Source of the DNA: Thermodesulfobacteriota bacterium
GTDB taxonomy: Bacteria; Desulfobacterota; S145-22
Reading direction: 5' to 3'
Length of the DNA: 6,051 bases
NCBI GenBank assembly: GCA_024763435.1
Contig: JANTFN010000115.1
Coordinates: forward strand, 1-6,051
Under the pieces are notes generated by a model. That model saw only the letters and a list, made by a program, of their open reading frames with translations, was not told the DNA's origin and made no database searches. Position numbers and translations under genes: made by a program. Below, in pieces: positions 1 to 6,051 of the stretch; position 1 is the first letter of the stretch; the number at the start of each line of letters is the position of its first letter.

Positions 1-2
1 AT

Positions 3-1775
3 CATATTGTAACATCTGTCGGTGATGCCCCAGTCTATGATTTAATTATAGGGGGCATTCTAATACTGATAGTTTTGGAAGCCACACGTCGAAGCATTTC
101 ACCAATTTTACCCGCAGTTACCATTGTTTTTTTGCTCTATGCTTATTTTGGTCCTTACTTGCCTGGTGATCTGGGCCACCGCGGGTTTCGGGTCAAACGA
201 ATTATCGACCATATTTATATGAGCGGAGAAGGGCTTTGGGGCGTCCCTCTCCGGGTTTCGGCTACCTTCGTGTTCCTTTTCGTTTTGTTCGGAGCCTTTT
301 TAGAAAAAATAGGCGCAGGAAAATACCTGATTGATTTGTCGTTTGCCCTTATGGGCCGGTTTCGTGGAGGACCTGCCAAAGCAGCGGTTGTCGCGTCTTG
401 TGCCATGGGGTCTATTTCCGGATCTTCTATCGCGAATACAGTAACAACAGGCGCTATGACTATTCCCCTGATGAAAAAGGTTGGTTTTAAAAACTATGTA
501 GCCGGTGCTGTCGAAGTAGCCGCCTCTACGAATGGGCAGCTCATGCCGCCGGTCATGGGTGCGGCTGCCTTCATCATGGCTGAAATTATCGGGGTTCCAT
601 ATGTTGAAATAGTTAAAGCCGCATTTATTCCCGCGCTTTTATCATATGCAGCTATTTTTTCCATCGTTCATCTTGAAGCAGTCAAAGAAAATATCCGGGG
701 CCTCACTAAAGAAGAACGACCACCCATGTTCAAAACTTTTATTTCCGGGTTACACTACCTTCTGCCGCTCATCTTGCTGATCTGGCTGCTTTTAGTGGTC
801 AGATGGACACCCACCACGTGCGCCTCCTGGTCGATTCTGCTGATCGTGGTCGTCGCGCTAGGAAACAATTTGTATCGAAAGTGGGTAGCATTCCCAAAAC
901 TTCAGCCCGGTGATAAGGAATGCGATGAGCCGGCTTATATCGAATACAAAGAAAACCCACAGTGGTACAGCCTGCGCCGAAGCGCTGAAGAAATTTTTGA
1001 TTCCCTGGAAACAGGTGCCCGGAATATGGCCGGGATTGCTGCGGCTTGCGCCTGCTGCGGCATTATAATCGGGGTGGTCACGCTTACCGGTTTGGGGTTG
1101 AAAATGGCTACCCTCATAACGGAAGCAGCGGGGGGCAGCCTGATTTTGACATTAATTTTTTCAGTGTTTGCTTCGATTATCCTGGGAATGGGCCTGCCAA
1201 CAACGGCAACATACATCATCATGGCGGCGATGACGGCCCCCGCCATATTGACTATCAGCGCCAACATGAACTTGGGAATACCTATTATAGCGGTTCATCT
1301 TTTCGTCTTCTATTACGGAATTGTGGCGGATGACACTCCCCCGGTAGGCCTGTGTGCCTATGCAGCTGCAGGAATTGCAGGGTCAGATCCGATTAAAACC
1401 GGGTGGAAAAGTTTCAGGCTGGACTTGGCCGCCTTTACCCTGCCTTTCATGTTTATTTACAATACCAAACTTTTGATGATTAACACCAATTGGTTAGAAC
1501 TGCTTTATATCATTCCGGTGTCTATCCTCGGAATGTTTTGCTGGTCCATTTTTATCCAGGGCTATTGGAAAACACGCACATATCTTTGGGAGCGTTTTAT
1601 CTTTCTTGGCTTGGCTTTTTTGCTTGTAAATCCAAGTCACCTTAAAATTGGAGATTTATTGATCAACCAGCATTTGGTTAATGCCGGGGCAATTATAATT
1701 CTGATTTTTATCTATTTCTGGCAGAAAGCGCGCCTAAAAGAGACTGAACTTCATGTAAATTTAGTTCAATCATGA
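3..1775 (+). CDS. TRAP transporter fused permease subunit (DctQM-type, TAXI-associated), 5'-truncated by window edge
   Basis: This is the membrane subunit of a tripartite ATP-independent periplasmic transporter. Such proteins import organic acids or amino acids using an ion gradient and a periplasmic binding protein. The frame is open from base 3 with no stop, giving 590 visible residues. The TTG at 75 is internal: the codons before it read as a hydrophobic helix running into the family-typical LEATRR segment. The true start and the first helices lie left of the window. Family signatures seen are FGPYLPG, SATFVFLFVLFGAFLEK, GRFRGGPAK, GSISGSSIAN (nt 408-437), STNGQLMPPVMGAAAFIMAE and GMGLPTTATYIIMAAM (nt 1185-1232). 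Many hydrophobic helices follow one another, with a charged cytoplasmic-type loop near nt 880-990. No binding protein gene is visible; one would be expected to the left. The stop overlaps the DUF1850 start (ATGA). The family call is firm; the substrate is unknown. Confidence 0.93.
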   Translation, partial: HIVTSVGDAPVYDLIIGGILILIVLEATRRSISPILPAVTIVFLLYAYFGPYLPGDLGHRGFRVKRIIDHIYMSGEGLWGVPLRVSATFVFLFVLFGAFLEKIGAGKYLIDLSFALMGRFRGGPAKAAVVASCAMGSISGSSIANTVTTGAMTIPLMKKVGFKNYVAGAVEVAASTNGQLMPPVMGAAAFIMAEIIGVPYVEIVKAAFIPALLSYAAIFSIVHLEAVKENIRGLTKEERPPMFKTFISGLHYLLPLILLIWLLLVVRWTPTTCASWSILLIVVVALGNNLYRKWVAFPKLQPGDKECDEPAYIEYKENPQWYSLRRSAEEIFDSLETGARNMAGIAAACACCGIIIGVVTLTGLGLKMATLITEAAGGSLILTLIFSVFASIILGMGLPTTATYIIMAAMTAPAILTISANMNLGIPIIAVHLFVFYYGIVADDTPPVGLCAYAAAGIAGSDPIKTGWKSFRLDLAAFTLPFMFIYNTKLLMINTNWLELLYIIPVSILGMFCWSIFIQGYWKTRTYLWERFIFLGLAFLLVNPSHLKIGDLLINQHLVNAGAIIILIFIYFWQKARLKETELHVNLVQS

Positions 1776-2299
1776 ACCGATTTAAGTACAAATATTCTTT
1801 CGCAGCTTTAGCTCTTGTTGCCTTGGTTTATCTTTCTTTGTCTCCGGTTATAGTGTTTGCGGTTCGCCTTCCCCGTAAAGATTTCAAGTTAATAAACGTT
1901 GTTAAAGTAAAAACAAATACAAAAATTCGGCTGAATTATCTTCACTCCGTGGAGCACACGCAAGTGGAAGGCAGGTTTTACATTGGCGCTGATGACAGGC
2001 TGCATATCCTGGAAACCCGCATGACATCCGTTGGAACGGGACTTCCCAATGATGTCCCGGAACGGTCTCATATGGGAAAAAACTGGATGGTGGTAAATGA
2101 AAAGCGGAAGGTTATTAATAATTTAAATTTTTATGTCGTTCCAATTAATCATACGCATTTGTATGTAGGAAATCAGGAAATCCCCTTAGACCATCTTCAA
2201 TCCGGAACCCTGATTCATTTGGAGGTGGAACACACACAATTTTACAACTGGGTCTTATGGCGCCTTATGGATTTGGATTGGCGCAAGGAAAATAATTAA
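1772..2299 (+). CDS. DUF1850 domain protein, TRAP transporter-associated
   Basis: This 175-residue protein begins with a short basic stretch and a hydrophobic segment (about residues 8-30), so it is probably a membrane-anchored or exported protein facing the periplasm. The DUF1850 pattern is visible: LHSVEHTQVEG around residues 57-67 (H58, S59, E61), then LHILETRMTSVGTGLP at 77-92. DUF1850 genes are known to sit beside fused TRAP permeases, but their molecular role is not established. An accessory role in the transporter is inference. The ATG overlaps the permease stop as ATGA, and I see no good Shine-Dalgarno just upstream, so translation is probably coupled to the permease. The aminotransferase follows after 1 base. 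Confidence 0.85.
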   Translation: MNRFKYKYSFAALALVALVYLSLSPVIVFAVRLPRKDFKLINVVKVKTNTKIRLNYLHSVEHTQVEGRFYIGADDRLHILETRMTSVGTGLPNDVPERSHMGKNWMVVNEKRKVINNLNFYVVPINHTHLYVGNQEIPLDHLQSGTLIHLEVEHTQFYNWVLWRLMDLDWRKENN

Positions 2300-2300
2300 A

Positions 2301-3635
2301 ATGGAAACTAAGATTTCGGGACATGTTTTCCCCCGCCAGCCCGACAACCCTTTGCCTGAAGTTGTTAAAGCCGAAGGGGCGTGGATTGAGTCGGCTGATG
2401 GTAATCGCTATCTTGACGCCAGCGGGGGAGCGGTCGTAGCAAATTTGGGGCACGGGCGGGAAGACATCGCCAGGGCCGTGTTCGAACAAATTATTAAATA
2501 TGACTATATTCACCCCACCATGTTTACAACCCCGGTTGTTGAAGAACTGGCAGATTCTCTGGCCAAACACACGCCTGAGGGCCTTGATAGATTCTATTTT
2601 CTCTCGGGTGGCGGCGAAGCGGTAGAAGCTGCCATCAAATTGGCCCGTCAGATCCACCTTGGAAGGGGGGAACCAGAGCGCTTCCGACTTATTTCAAGGT
2701 GGAAGTCTTACCACGGGATGACCTTAGGAGCACTTTCGGCCATGGGTCGTACGTCTTTCCGAACCCCTTTTGCCCCCTTGCTCAATGATGCTGTTCACAT
2801 CCCGCCGCCTTATTGTTTCAGGTGTTCTTATGGATTAAAATTTCCGGCTTGCAAGCTTCAGTGTGCTTTGGCACTGGAAGAAGTCATTCAGAATTTGGGC
2901 GCGAGAACAGTTTCCGCTTTCCTGGCAGAAACTGTCAGCGGTGCTACACTGGCCGTCTATCCCCCACCTCCCGGCTACTGGAAAGCGATACGAAAGATTT
3001 GTGATAAATACGGTGTCCTATTGATAATGGATGAGGTTATGTGTGGGATGGGGCGCACCGGACGGTGGTTTGCCTGCCAGAATGAAGACGTGATTCCAGA
3101 CCTCATGACCCTTGGGAAGGGCCTCTCAGCCGGTGTAATTGCCCTTTCAGCCGTGGCGGTACGTTCTGAGCATTTTGAAACGATACGTCAAAGCGAAGAA
3201 GGCTCATTCATCCACGGGGGAACCTTTACACACCATCCGGTAGCGGCTGCCGCAGGACTGGCCACTATTAAGATTATTGAGGAAAACCGTTTGATTGAAC
3301 GTGTCGCCAGGTTAGGAAAACAGCTTGGCTATTTGTTAGAAGAGGCGATTGGGAATCACCCGAATGTGGGGGATGTTCGAGGCATCGGTTTCTTATGGGG
3401 TGTTGAACTGGTTCAAAACAAAGTCACAAAAATCCCTTTCAAACGGCACGATCGGATAGCGGAACAACTTTGGAAAGCAATATTTAATAGAGGTGTTATT
3501 GTTTATAAATCTACGGGACTTGCTGGAACGGATGGCGACGCTTTTGTAGTCGCCCCCCCGTTTACCCTTGAAGAAAAAGACCTTAATATTGCCATTGATG
3601 GGATCAGAGGAGGAATATCCGATGTGCTCGGATGA
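2301..3635 (+). CDS. Class III PLP-dependent aminotransferase (aspartate aminotransferase family, fold type I)
   Basis: This cytoplasmic enzyme moves an amino group between an amine or amino acid and an oxo acid through pyridoxal phosphate. At 444 residues it is of normal family length. Visible active-site features are YHG at 137-139 (the ring-stacking position), LIMDEVMCGMGRTG with D244 (contacts the pyridine nitrogen), TLGKGLSAG with the Schiff-base lysine K273, and GGTFTHHP with T308 (phosphate contact from the partner subunit). The phosphate-binding turn reads SGGGEAVEAA, with G105 where SGGSEA is common. Four cysteines, C172, C175, C184 and C188, form a CX2C-X8-CX3C cluster. The start follows the DUF1850 stop by 1 base; AAGGA at 2285-2289 inside that gene lies 11 bases upstream, so the two are probably co-transcribed and coupled. 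Substrate cannot be read from sequence; beta-amino or omega-amino acids are plausible given the BKACE downstream. Confidence 0.92.
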   Translation: METKISGHVFPRQPDNPLPEVVKAEGAWIESADGNRYLDASGGAVVANLGHGREDIARAVFEQIIKYDYIHPTMFTTPVVEELADSLAKHTPEGLDRFYFLSGGGEAVEAAIKLARQIHLGRGEPERFRLISRWKSYHGMTLGALSAMGRTSFRTPFAPLLNDAVHIPPPYCFRCSYGLKFPACKLQCALALEEVIQNLGARTVSAFLAETVSGATLAVYPPPPGYWKAIRKICDKYGVLLIMDEVMCGMGRTGRWFACQNEDVIPDLMTLGKGLSAGVIALSAVAVRSEHFETIRQSEEGSFIHGGTFTHHPVAAAAGLATIKIIEENRLIERVARLGKQLGYLLEEAIGNHPNVGDVRGIGFLWGVELVQNKVTKIPFKRHDRIAEQLWKAIFNRGVIVYKSTGLAGTDGDAFVVAPPFTLEEKDLNIAIDGIRGGISDVLG

Positions 3636-3768
3636 AGGGTAGTATTGGTTTAGTTTAGTTAATTTGATAAAATGTTATTGAACATCCCATTTAATCCCTT
3701 TGAATTTAATGCCTTCAGAACAAAAAACCTTTTGAAAAACACAAATAAAAAAGATAAAAGGAAATATT
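3636..3768 (+). promoter_or_regulatory. A+T-rich intergenic spacer, possible promoter region for the BKACE gene
   Basis: This 133-base gap is the longest between genes in the window. By hand count, 25 of the 108 bases at 3661-3768 are G or C, far below the flanking genes. It has many short A/T tracts, and such a stretch often carries a promoter. The best boxes I could find have poor spacing or poor -10 matches (TTGATA 3664-3669 with TTTAAT 3690-3695, 20-base spacer; TTGAAC 3678-3683 without a good partner), so no specific promoter is assigned. I see no strong hairpin followed by a T run that would end the upstream transcript. Confidence 0.35.
3758..3762 (+). promoter_or_regulatory. Ribosome binding site of the BKACE gene
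   Basis: AAGGA lies 6 bases before the ATG at 3769 in otherwise A/T-rich DNA. This is good Shine-Dalgarno spacing and fixes the start. It is the clearest ribosome binding site in the window and fits independent, uncoupled translation of this gene. Confidence 0.75.
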
Positions 3769-4590
3769 ATGAATAAACTCATTATCACTGCCGCCCTTAC
3801 CGGAAGCCGTATTACAAGGGAACAAACCCCTCATATTCCCATCACACCCGAAGAAATTGTCCAGTCCGCCATCGAAAGCTGGAACGCCGGTGCCTCTATT
3901 GTTCATATCCACGTTCGGGACCCGGAAACAGGACTGGGATGCCAGGATCTTTCTCTGTTTGAAGCCGTCGTAAACCCCCTGCGGGAAAAAACGGATTTAA
4001 TTCTCGGCCTGACAACGAGCGGCATCCCCGGCAAAAATCTCCCAACAGAACAACGCCTCGCTCCCCTGAAATTAAAACCGGAACTTGCCTCTTTTGATGC
4101 CGGGTCGATCAACCTTGGGAACAACTTGTTCGCGAATCCCCCCGATTTTCTCGAAGAAGCCGCCATACAGATGAAAAAAACAGGGGTTAAACCCGAATTA
4201 GAGGTTTTTGACCTGGGTATGGTGATGACGTGTCTGAGGATGGCACAAGAAGGCAAAATAGACCCGCCGCTTCACTTTCAACTCGTTCTCGGCACCCCTT
4301 ACGGCGCCCCGGCCACACCTAAAGCCCTCCTGCACCTTCGAGAGCATCTCCCGGGAAACGCCACCTGGTCCGTCCTGGGCGCTGGGAAAGGCGGTCTCCC
4401 CATGGCGATGATGGCCATGATCATGGGAGGCCACGTGCGGGTTGGAATGGAAGATACTATTTACTATGCCAAAGGAGTCTTGGCTAAATCCAACGCACAA
4501 TTCGTTGAACGCATCTCCAGAATCGCAAAAGAATATGGCCGTGATATCGCCTCCCCCGCAGAGGCGAGAAAGATACTCGGCCTTACTTGA
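3769..4590 (+). CDS. Beta-keto acid cleavage enzyme (BKACE / DUF849 family, Kce-like)
   Basis: This 273-residue TIM-barrel-type enzyme belongs to a Zn-dependent family that reacts a beta-keto acid with acetyl-CoA to give acetoacetate and an acyl-CoA. The founding member is 3-keto-5-aminohexanoate cleavage enzyme of lysine fermentation. The N-terminal strand has ITAALTGS, followed by TPEEIVQSAIESWNAGASIVHIHVRD. H46 and H48 match the zinc-binding HxH, and VRVGMED supplies E228 as the likely third ligand with R224 and D229 beside it. KPELEVFD (142-148) includes E143, also conserved in the family. The C-terminal block (LAKSNAQFVERI ... EARKILGL) is family-typical and full length. Residue 14 is Arg, where I recall Kce having a substrate-binding Glu, so lysine-pathway substrate is unlikely. 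Start is set by the AAGGA at 3758. The aminotransferase upstream could supply the keto acid (inference). Family call firm; substrate open. Confidence 0.93.
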   Translation: MNKLIITAALTGSRITREQTPHIPITPEEIVQSAIESWNAGASIVHIHVRDPETGLGCQDLSLFEAVVNPLREKTDLILGLTTSGIPGKNLPTEQRLAPLKLKPELASFDAGSINLGNNLFANPPDFLEEAAIQMKKTGVKPELEVFDLGMVMTCLRMAQEGKIDPPLHFQLVLGTPYGAPATPKALLHLREHLPGNATWSVLGAGKGGLPMAMMAMIMGGHVRVGMEDTIYYAKGVLAKSNAQFVERISRIAKEYGRDIASPAEARKILGLT

Positions 4591-4690
4591 AAACACCGGC
4601 TGCCACTCTCAAGGCACCCGCCATTGCCATCCCCAAACAGATGTGGCATACCCACCCTGTTATGAAATCTTTGAGGCATTTCCCCAGGGC

Positions 4691-5893
4691 ATGAAATCAG
4701 AATCAGACACCCCCTACGCTCCCCGAAAAAGCCTGACGGCTGCTATTGGGCCTATCCTTTTTCTTGCCGCCATCTTCTATCTCAACTTCGTGTCGCGGAT
4801 TATCTTCGCCCCCCTGATGCCAACCATTGAAAAAAGCCTCGGCATCAGCCACACCAAAGCAGGTTCTTTTTTCTTCTTTACCTCACTGGGATACTGCGTG
4901 GCGCTGTTCCTTTCCGGTTTTGTCAATAAAAAAATTACTCATAAAAATGTGATTGCCCTGAGCGGGCTCGGGATAGGTGTTATTCTCCTGATTCTTCCTT
5001 TCTTCATTTCCTACGAAGCCATCATTTTATGCCTCATTTTTCTGGGGTTTGCCACCGGCATCTATCTCCCCTCAGGGATCGCGACCATTACCCACCTCGT
5101 TTCTCCCGAAAACTGGGGAAAGGCCTTTTCCATTCACGAATGGGCCCCCAACCTGGCCTTTATTACCGCGCCGCTGATTGCGGAACTTTTTCTCAAGTGG
5201 ATGCCCTGGGAAAAGATTTTTCCTGTCGTCGGCGGCCTCATTATTATTGCAAGTATTCTTTTTCTTAAATTTGGAAGGGGCGGTAACTTTCACGGGCAAT
5301 CCCCCAATTTAAAAGTCCTTAAAACGCTTTTTACCACCCGGAGCTTCTGGATTATGATCTTTATTTTTGGGTTGGGCGTGGGGGGGAGTTTTGGTATCTA
5401 TACGATGCTTCCCCTGTACCTCGTAACCGGCAGAGGATTCGACGGGGCCTGGGTGAATACCCTCATCGGGCTGTCAAGAATCTCGGGGCTTTTTATGACG
5501 CTGATCTCCGGCTGGCTGACAGACAGGATAGGCCCTAAAAAGGCCATTGGTATTATCTTCGTAACCAGTGGAACTGTGACTATTTTTTTGGGCATTTTAA
5601 AGGGAAATTTCCTTTTGCCGGCAATCTTTCTGCAACCCCTTTTCGCGACCTGCTTTTTCCCCGCCGGTTTTGCCGCCCTGTCCAGAATTACCTCGCACGA
5701 CCTCCAAAACGTAACCGTATCATTCGTCATTCCCTTCAGTTTTCTTATGGGCGGGGGCGCCATTCCCGCCATTATCGGATTCGCGGGTGATCTCGGCTCC
5801 TTTGGGGCGGGAATCAGCTTTGTTGGATTGATAACAGTCGGGAGCCTTCTGGCCCTTCATTTTCTCAGATTTCACGAGCAGGAAATAGCATAA
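4691..5893 (+). CDS. Major facilitator superfamily (MFS) transporter, 12 helices
   Basis: This is an inner-membrane secondary transporter of 400 residues, the usual MFS size. I count about twelve hydrophobic segments in two groups of six, split by a hydrophilic loop near residues 194-217. A motif-A-like SGWLTDRIGPKK (273-284) sits between helices 8 and 9; the matching loop between helices 2 and 3 (GFVNKKITHKN) is degenerate. The frame is open back to 4442, but that part overlaps the BKACE gene in another frame and reads as non-membrane, low-complexity sequence. ATG 4691 starts right before helix 1, with GAGG at 4673-4676 as a rather distant ribosome site. GTG 4643 is a less likely alternative. 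The 100 bases before it show no clear promoter or terminator. Position after BKACE suggests transport of a related acid, in or out; the substrate is unknown. Confidence 0.88.
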   Translation: MKSESDTPYAPRKSLTAAIGPILFLAAIFYLNFVSRIIFAPLMPTIEKSLGISHTKAGSFFFFTSLGYCVALFLSGFVNKKITHKNVIALSGLGIGVILLILPFFISYEAIILCLIFLGFATGIYLPSGIATITHLVSPENWGKAFSIHEWAPNLAFITAPLIAELFLKWMPWEKIFPVVGGLIIIASILFLKFGRGGNFHGQSPNLKVLKTLFTTRSFWIMIFIFGLGVGGSFGIYTMLPLYLVTGRGFDGAWVNTLIGLSRISGLFMTLISGWLTDRIGPKKAIGIIFVTSGTVTIFLGILKGNFLLPAIFLQPLFATCFFPAGFAALSRITSHDLQNVTVSFVIPFSFLMGGGAIPAIIGFAGDLGSFGAGISFVGLITVGSLLALHFLRFHEQEIA

Positions 5894-5897
5894 AAGG

Positions 5898-5985
5898 TGG
5901 TGCCGGAGGTCGGAATCGAACCGACATGGACGCAAGGTCCGGGGGATTTTGAGTCCCCTGCGTCTACCAGTTTCACCACTCCGGC
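5898..5985 (-). tRNA. tRNA-Leu, anticodon CAA
   Basis: On the - strand the gene starts at 5985 with GCCGGAG and ends with CTCCGGC, a discriminator A and an encoded CCA (5898-5900), forming a full 7-pair acceptor stem. The anticodon stem GGGGA/TCCCC encloses the loop CTCAAAA, so the anticodon is CAA (5949-5951), reading UUG. The D arm contains GGTAGAC, the variable arm is long as in leucine tRNAs, and the T arm is GTCGG/CCGAC around TTCGATT. At 88 bases with CCA it fits class II tRNA. It converges on the MFS gene, whose stop codon is 4 bases from the CCA. tRNA-Leu(CAA) (leuX in E. coli) is a known integration site for genomic islands; no integrase is seen here. Confidence 0.97.
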
Positions 5986-5999
5986 AATTAAGCGAGGTC

Positions 6000-6029
6000 A
6001 TCATACCCAATCAAAAAAGGGATTGTCAA
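6000..6029 (-). promoter_or_regulatory. Sigma70-type promoter of the tRNA-Leu gene
   Basis: Read on the - strand, a perfect -35 box TTGACA (6024-6029) is followed after 18 bases by TATGAT (6000-6005), a five-of-six match to TATAAT. The tRNA 5' end at 5985 is 14 bases beyond the -10 box, so transcription would begin about 7 bases before the mature tRNA. Box quality, spacing and position agree with a strong stable-RNA promoter. Confidence 0.85.
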
Positions 6030-6051
6030 GACTGGATGCATCCTTTACAAT

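Noticed and set aside
2265..2657. Open frame of 130 codons on the - strand opposite the aminotransferase start
   Set aside because: It is antisense to the conserved N-terminal part of the aminotransferase and shows no domain-like features.
3636..3663. TTTAG repeats after the aminotransferase stop as a functional repeat array
   Set aside because: Only about two imperfect copies are present, too few to separate from chance.
3664..3710. Sigma70-like boxes (TTGATA, TTGAAC, TTTAAT) in the 3636-3768 spacer as a defined promoter
   Set aside because: Spacers are 20-21 bases or the -10 match is only three of six. In DNA this A/T-rich such matches arise by chance.
3721..3734. Short inverted repeat CAAAA/TTTTG in the spacer
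   Set aside because: It is five weak pairs in A/T-rich DNA with no T tract; chance is the simplest explanation.
4198..4596. Open frame of 132 codons on the - strand opposite BKACE
   Set aside because: It is fully antisense to a clearly conserved enzyme gene, with no recognisable motif. It reflects codon bias of the sense gene.
4627..4650. Possible hairpin between TGCCA and TGGCA in the BKACE-MFS gap as a terminator
   Set aside because: The stem is only five pairs with a long loop, and no T run follows.
5720..6010. Open frame of 96 codons on the - strand spanning the tRNA and the MFS 3' end
   Set aside because: It runs through a complete tRNA gene and antisense to the MFS gene, so it is not a plausible protein.

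Overview
The window reads as a bacterial catabolic and transport locus, most likely from a Gram-negative anaerobe. A Desulfobacterota-like source is my guess from the gene mix and protein style, not something the sequence proves. Five protein genes run left to right on the + strand. A leucine tRNA gene with a clear sigma70-type promoter faces them on the - strand at the right edge.

Positions 1-3635 form a tightly packed unit. It holds the 3' part of a fused TRAP transporter permease (cut by the window edge), a DUF1850 protein joined to it by an ATGA overlap, and a class III PLP-dependent aminotransferase that starts 1 base after the DUF1850 stop codon. Positions 3636-3768 are a very A+T-rich spacer. 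After it come a beta-keto acid cleavage enzyme (BKACE, DUF849; 3769-4590) and, after 100 bases, a 12-helix MFS transporter (4691-5893). The MFS stop codon is 4 bases from the 3' CCA end of tRNA-Leu(CAA) (5898-5985, - strand).

The genes suggest a route. TRAP imports an organic anion or amino acid, the aminotransferase removes an amino group to give an oxo acid, and BKACE condenses a beta-keto acid with acetyl-CoA to give acetoacetate plus a new acyl-CoA. The MFS protein would move a related substrate or product. The transaminase-to-BKACE link is inference. It resembles the lysine fermentation step that uses 3-keto-5-aminohexanoate, but with a transaminase in place of the dehydrogenase. An Arg at residue 14 of the BKACE, where I recall the characterised Kce enzyme having Glu, hints at a different and possibly anionic substrate.

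Hand counts suggest the region right of about 3.7 kb is richer in G+C than the left part. The two halves may therefore have been joined from different sources. I saw no CRISPR array, insertion sequence, integrase or riboswitch.
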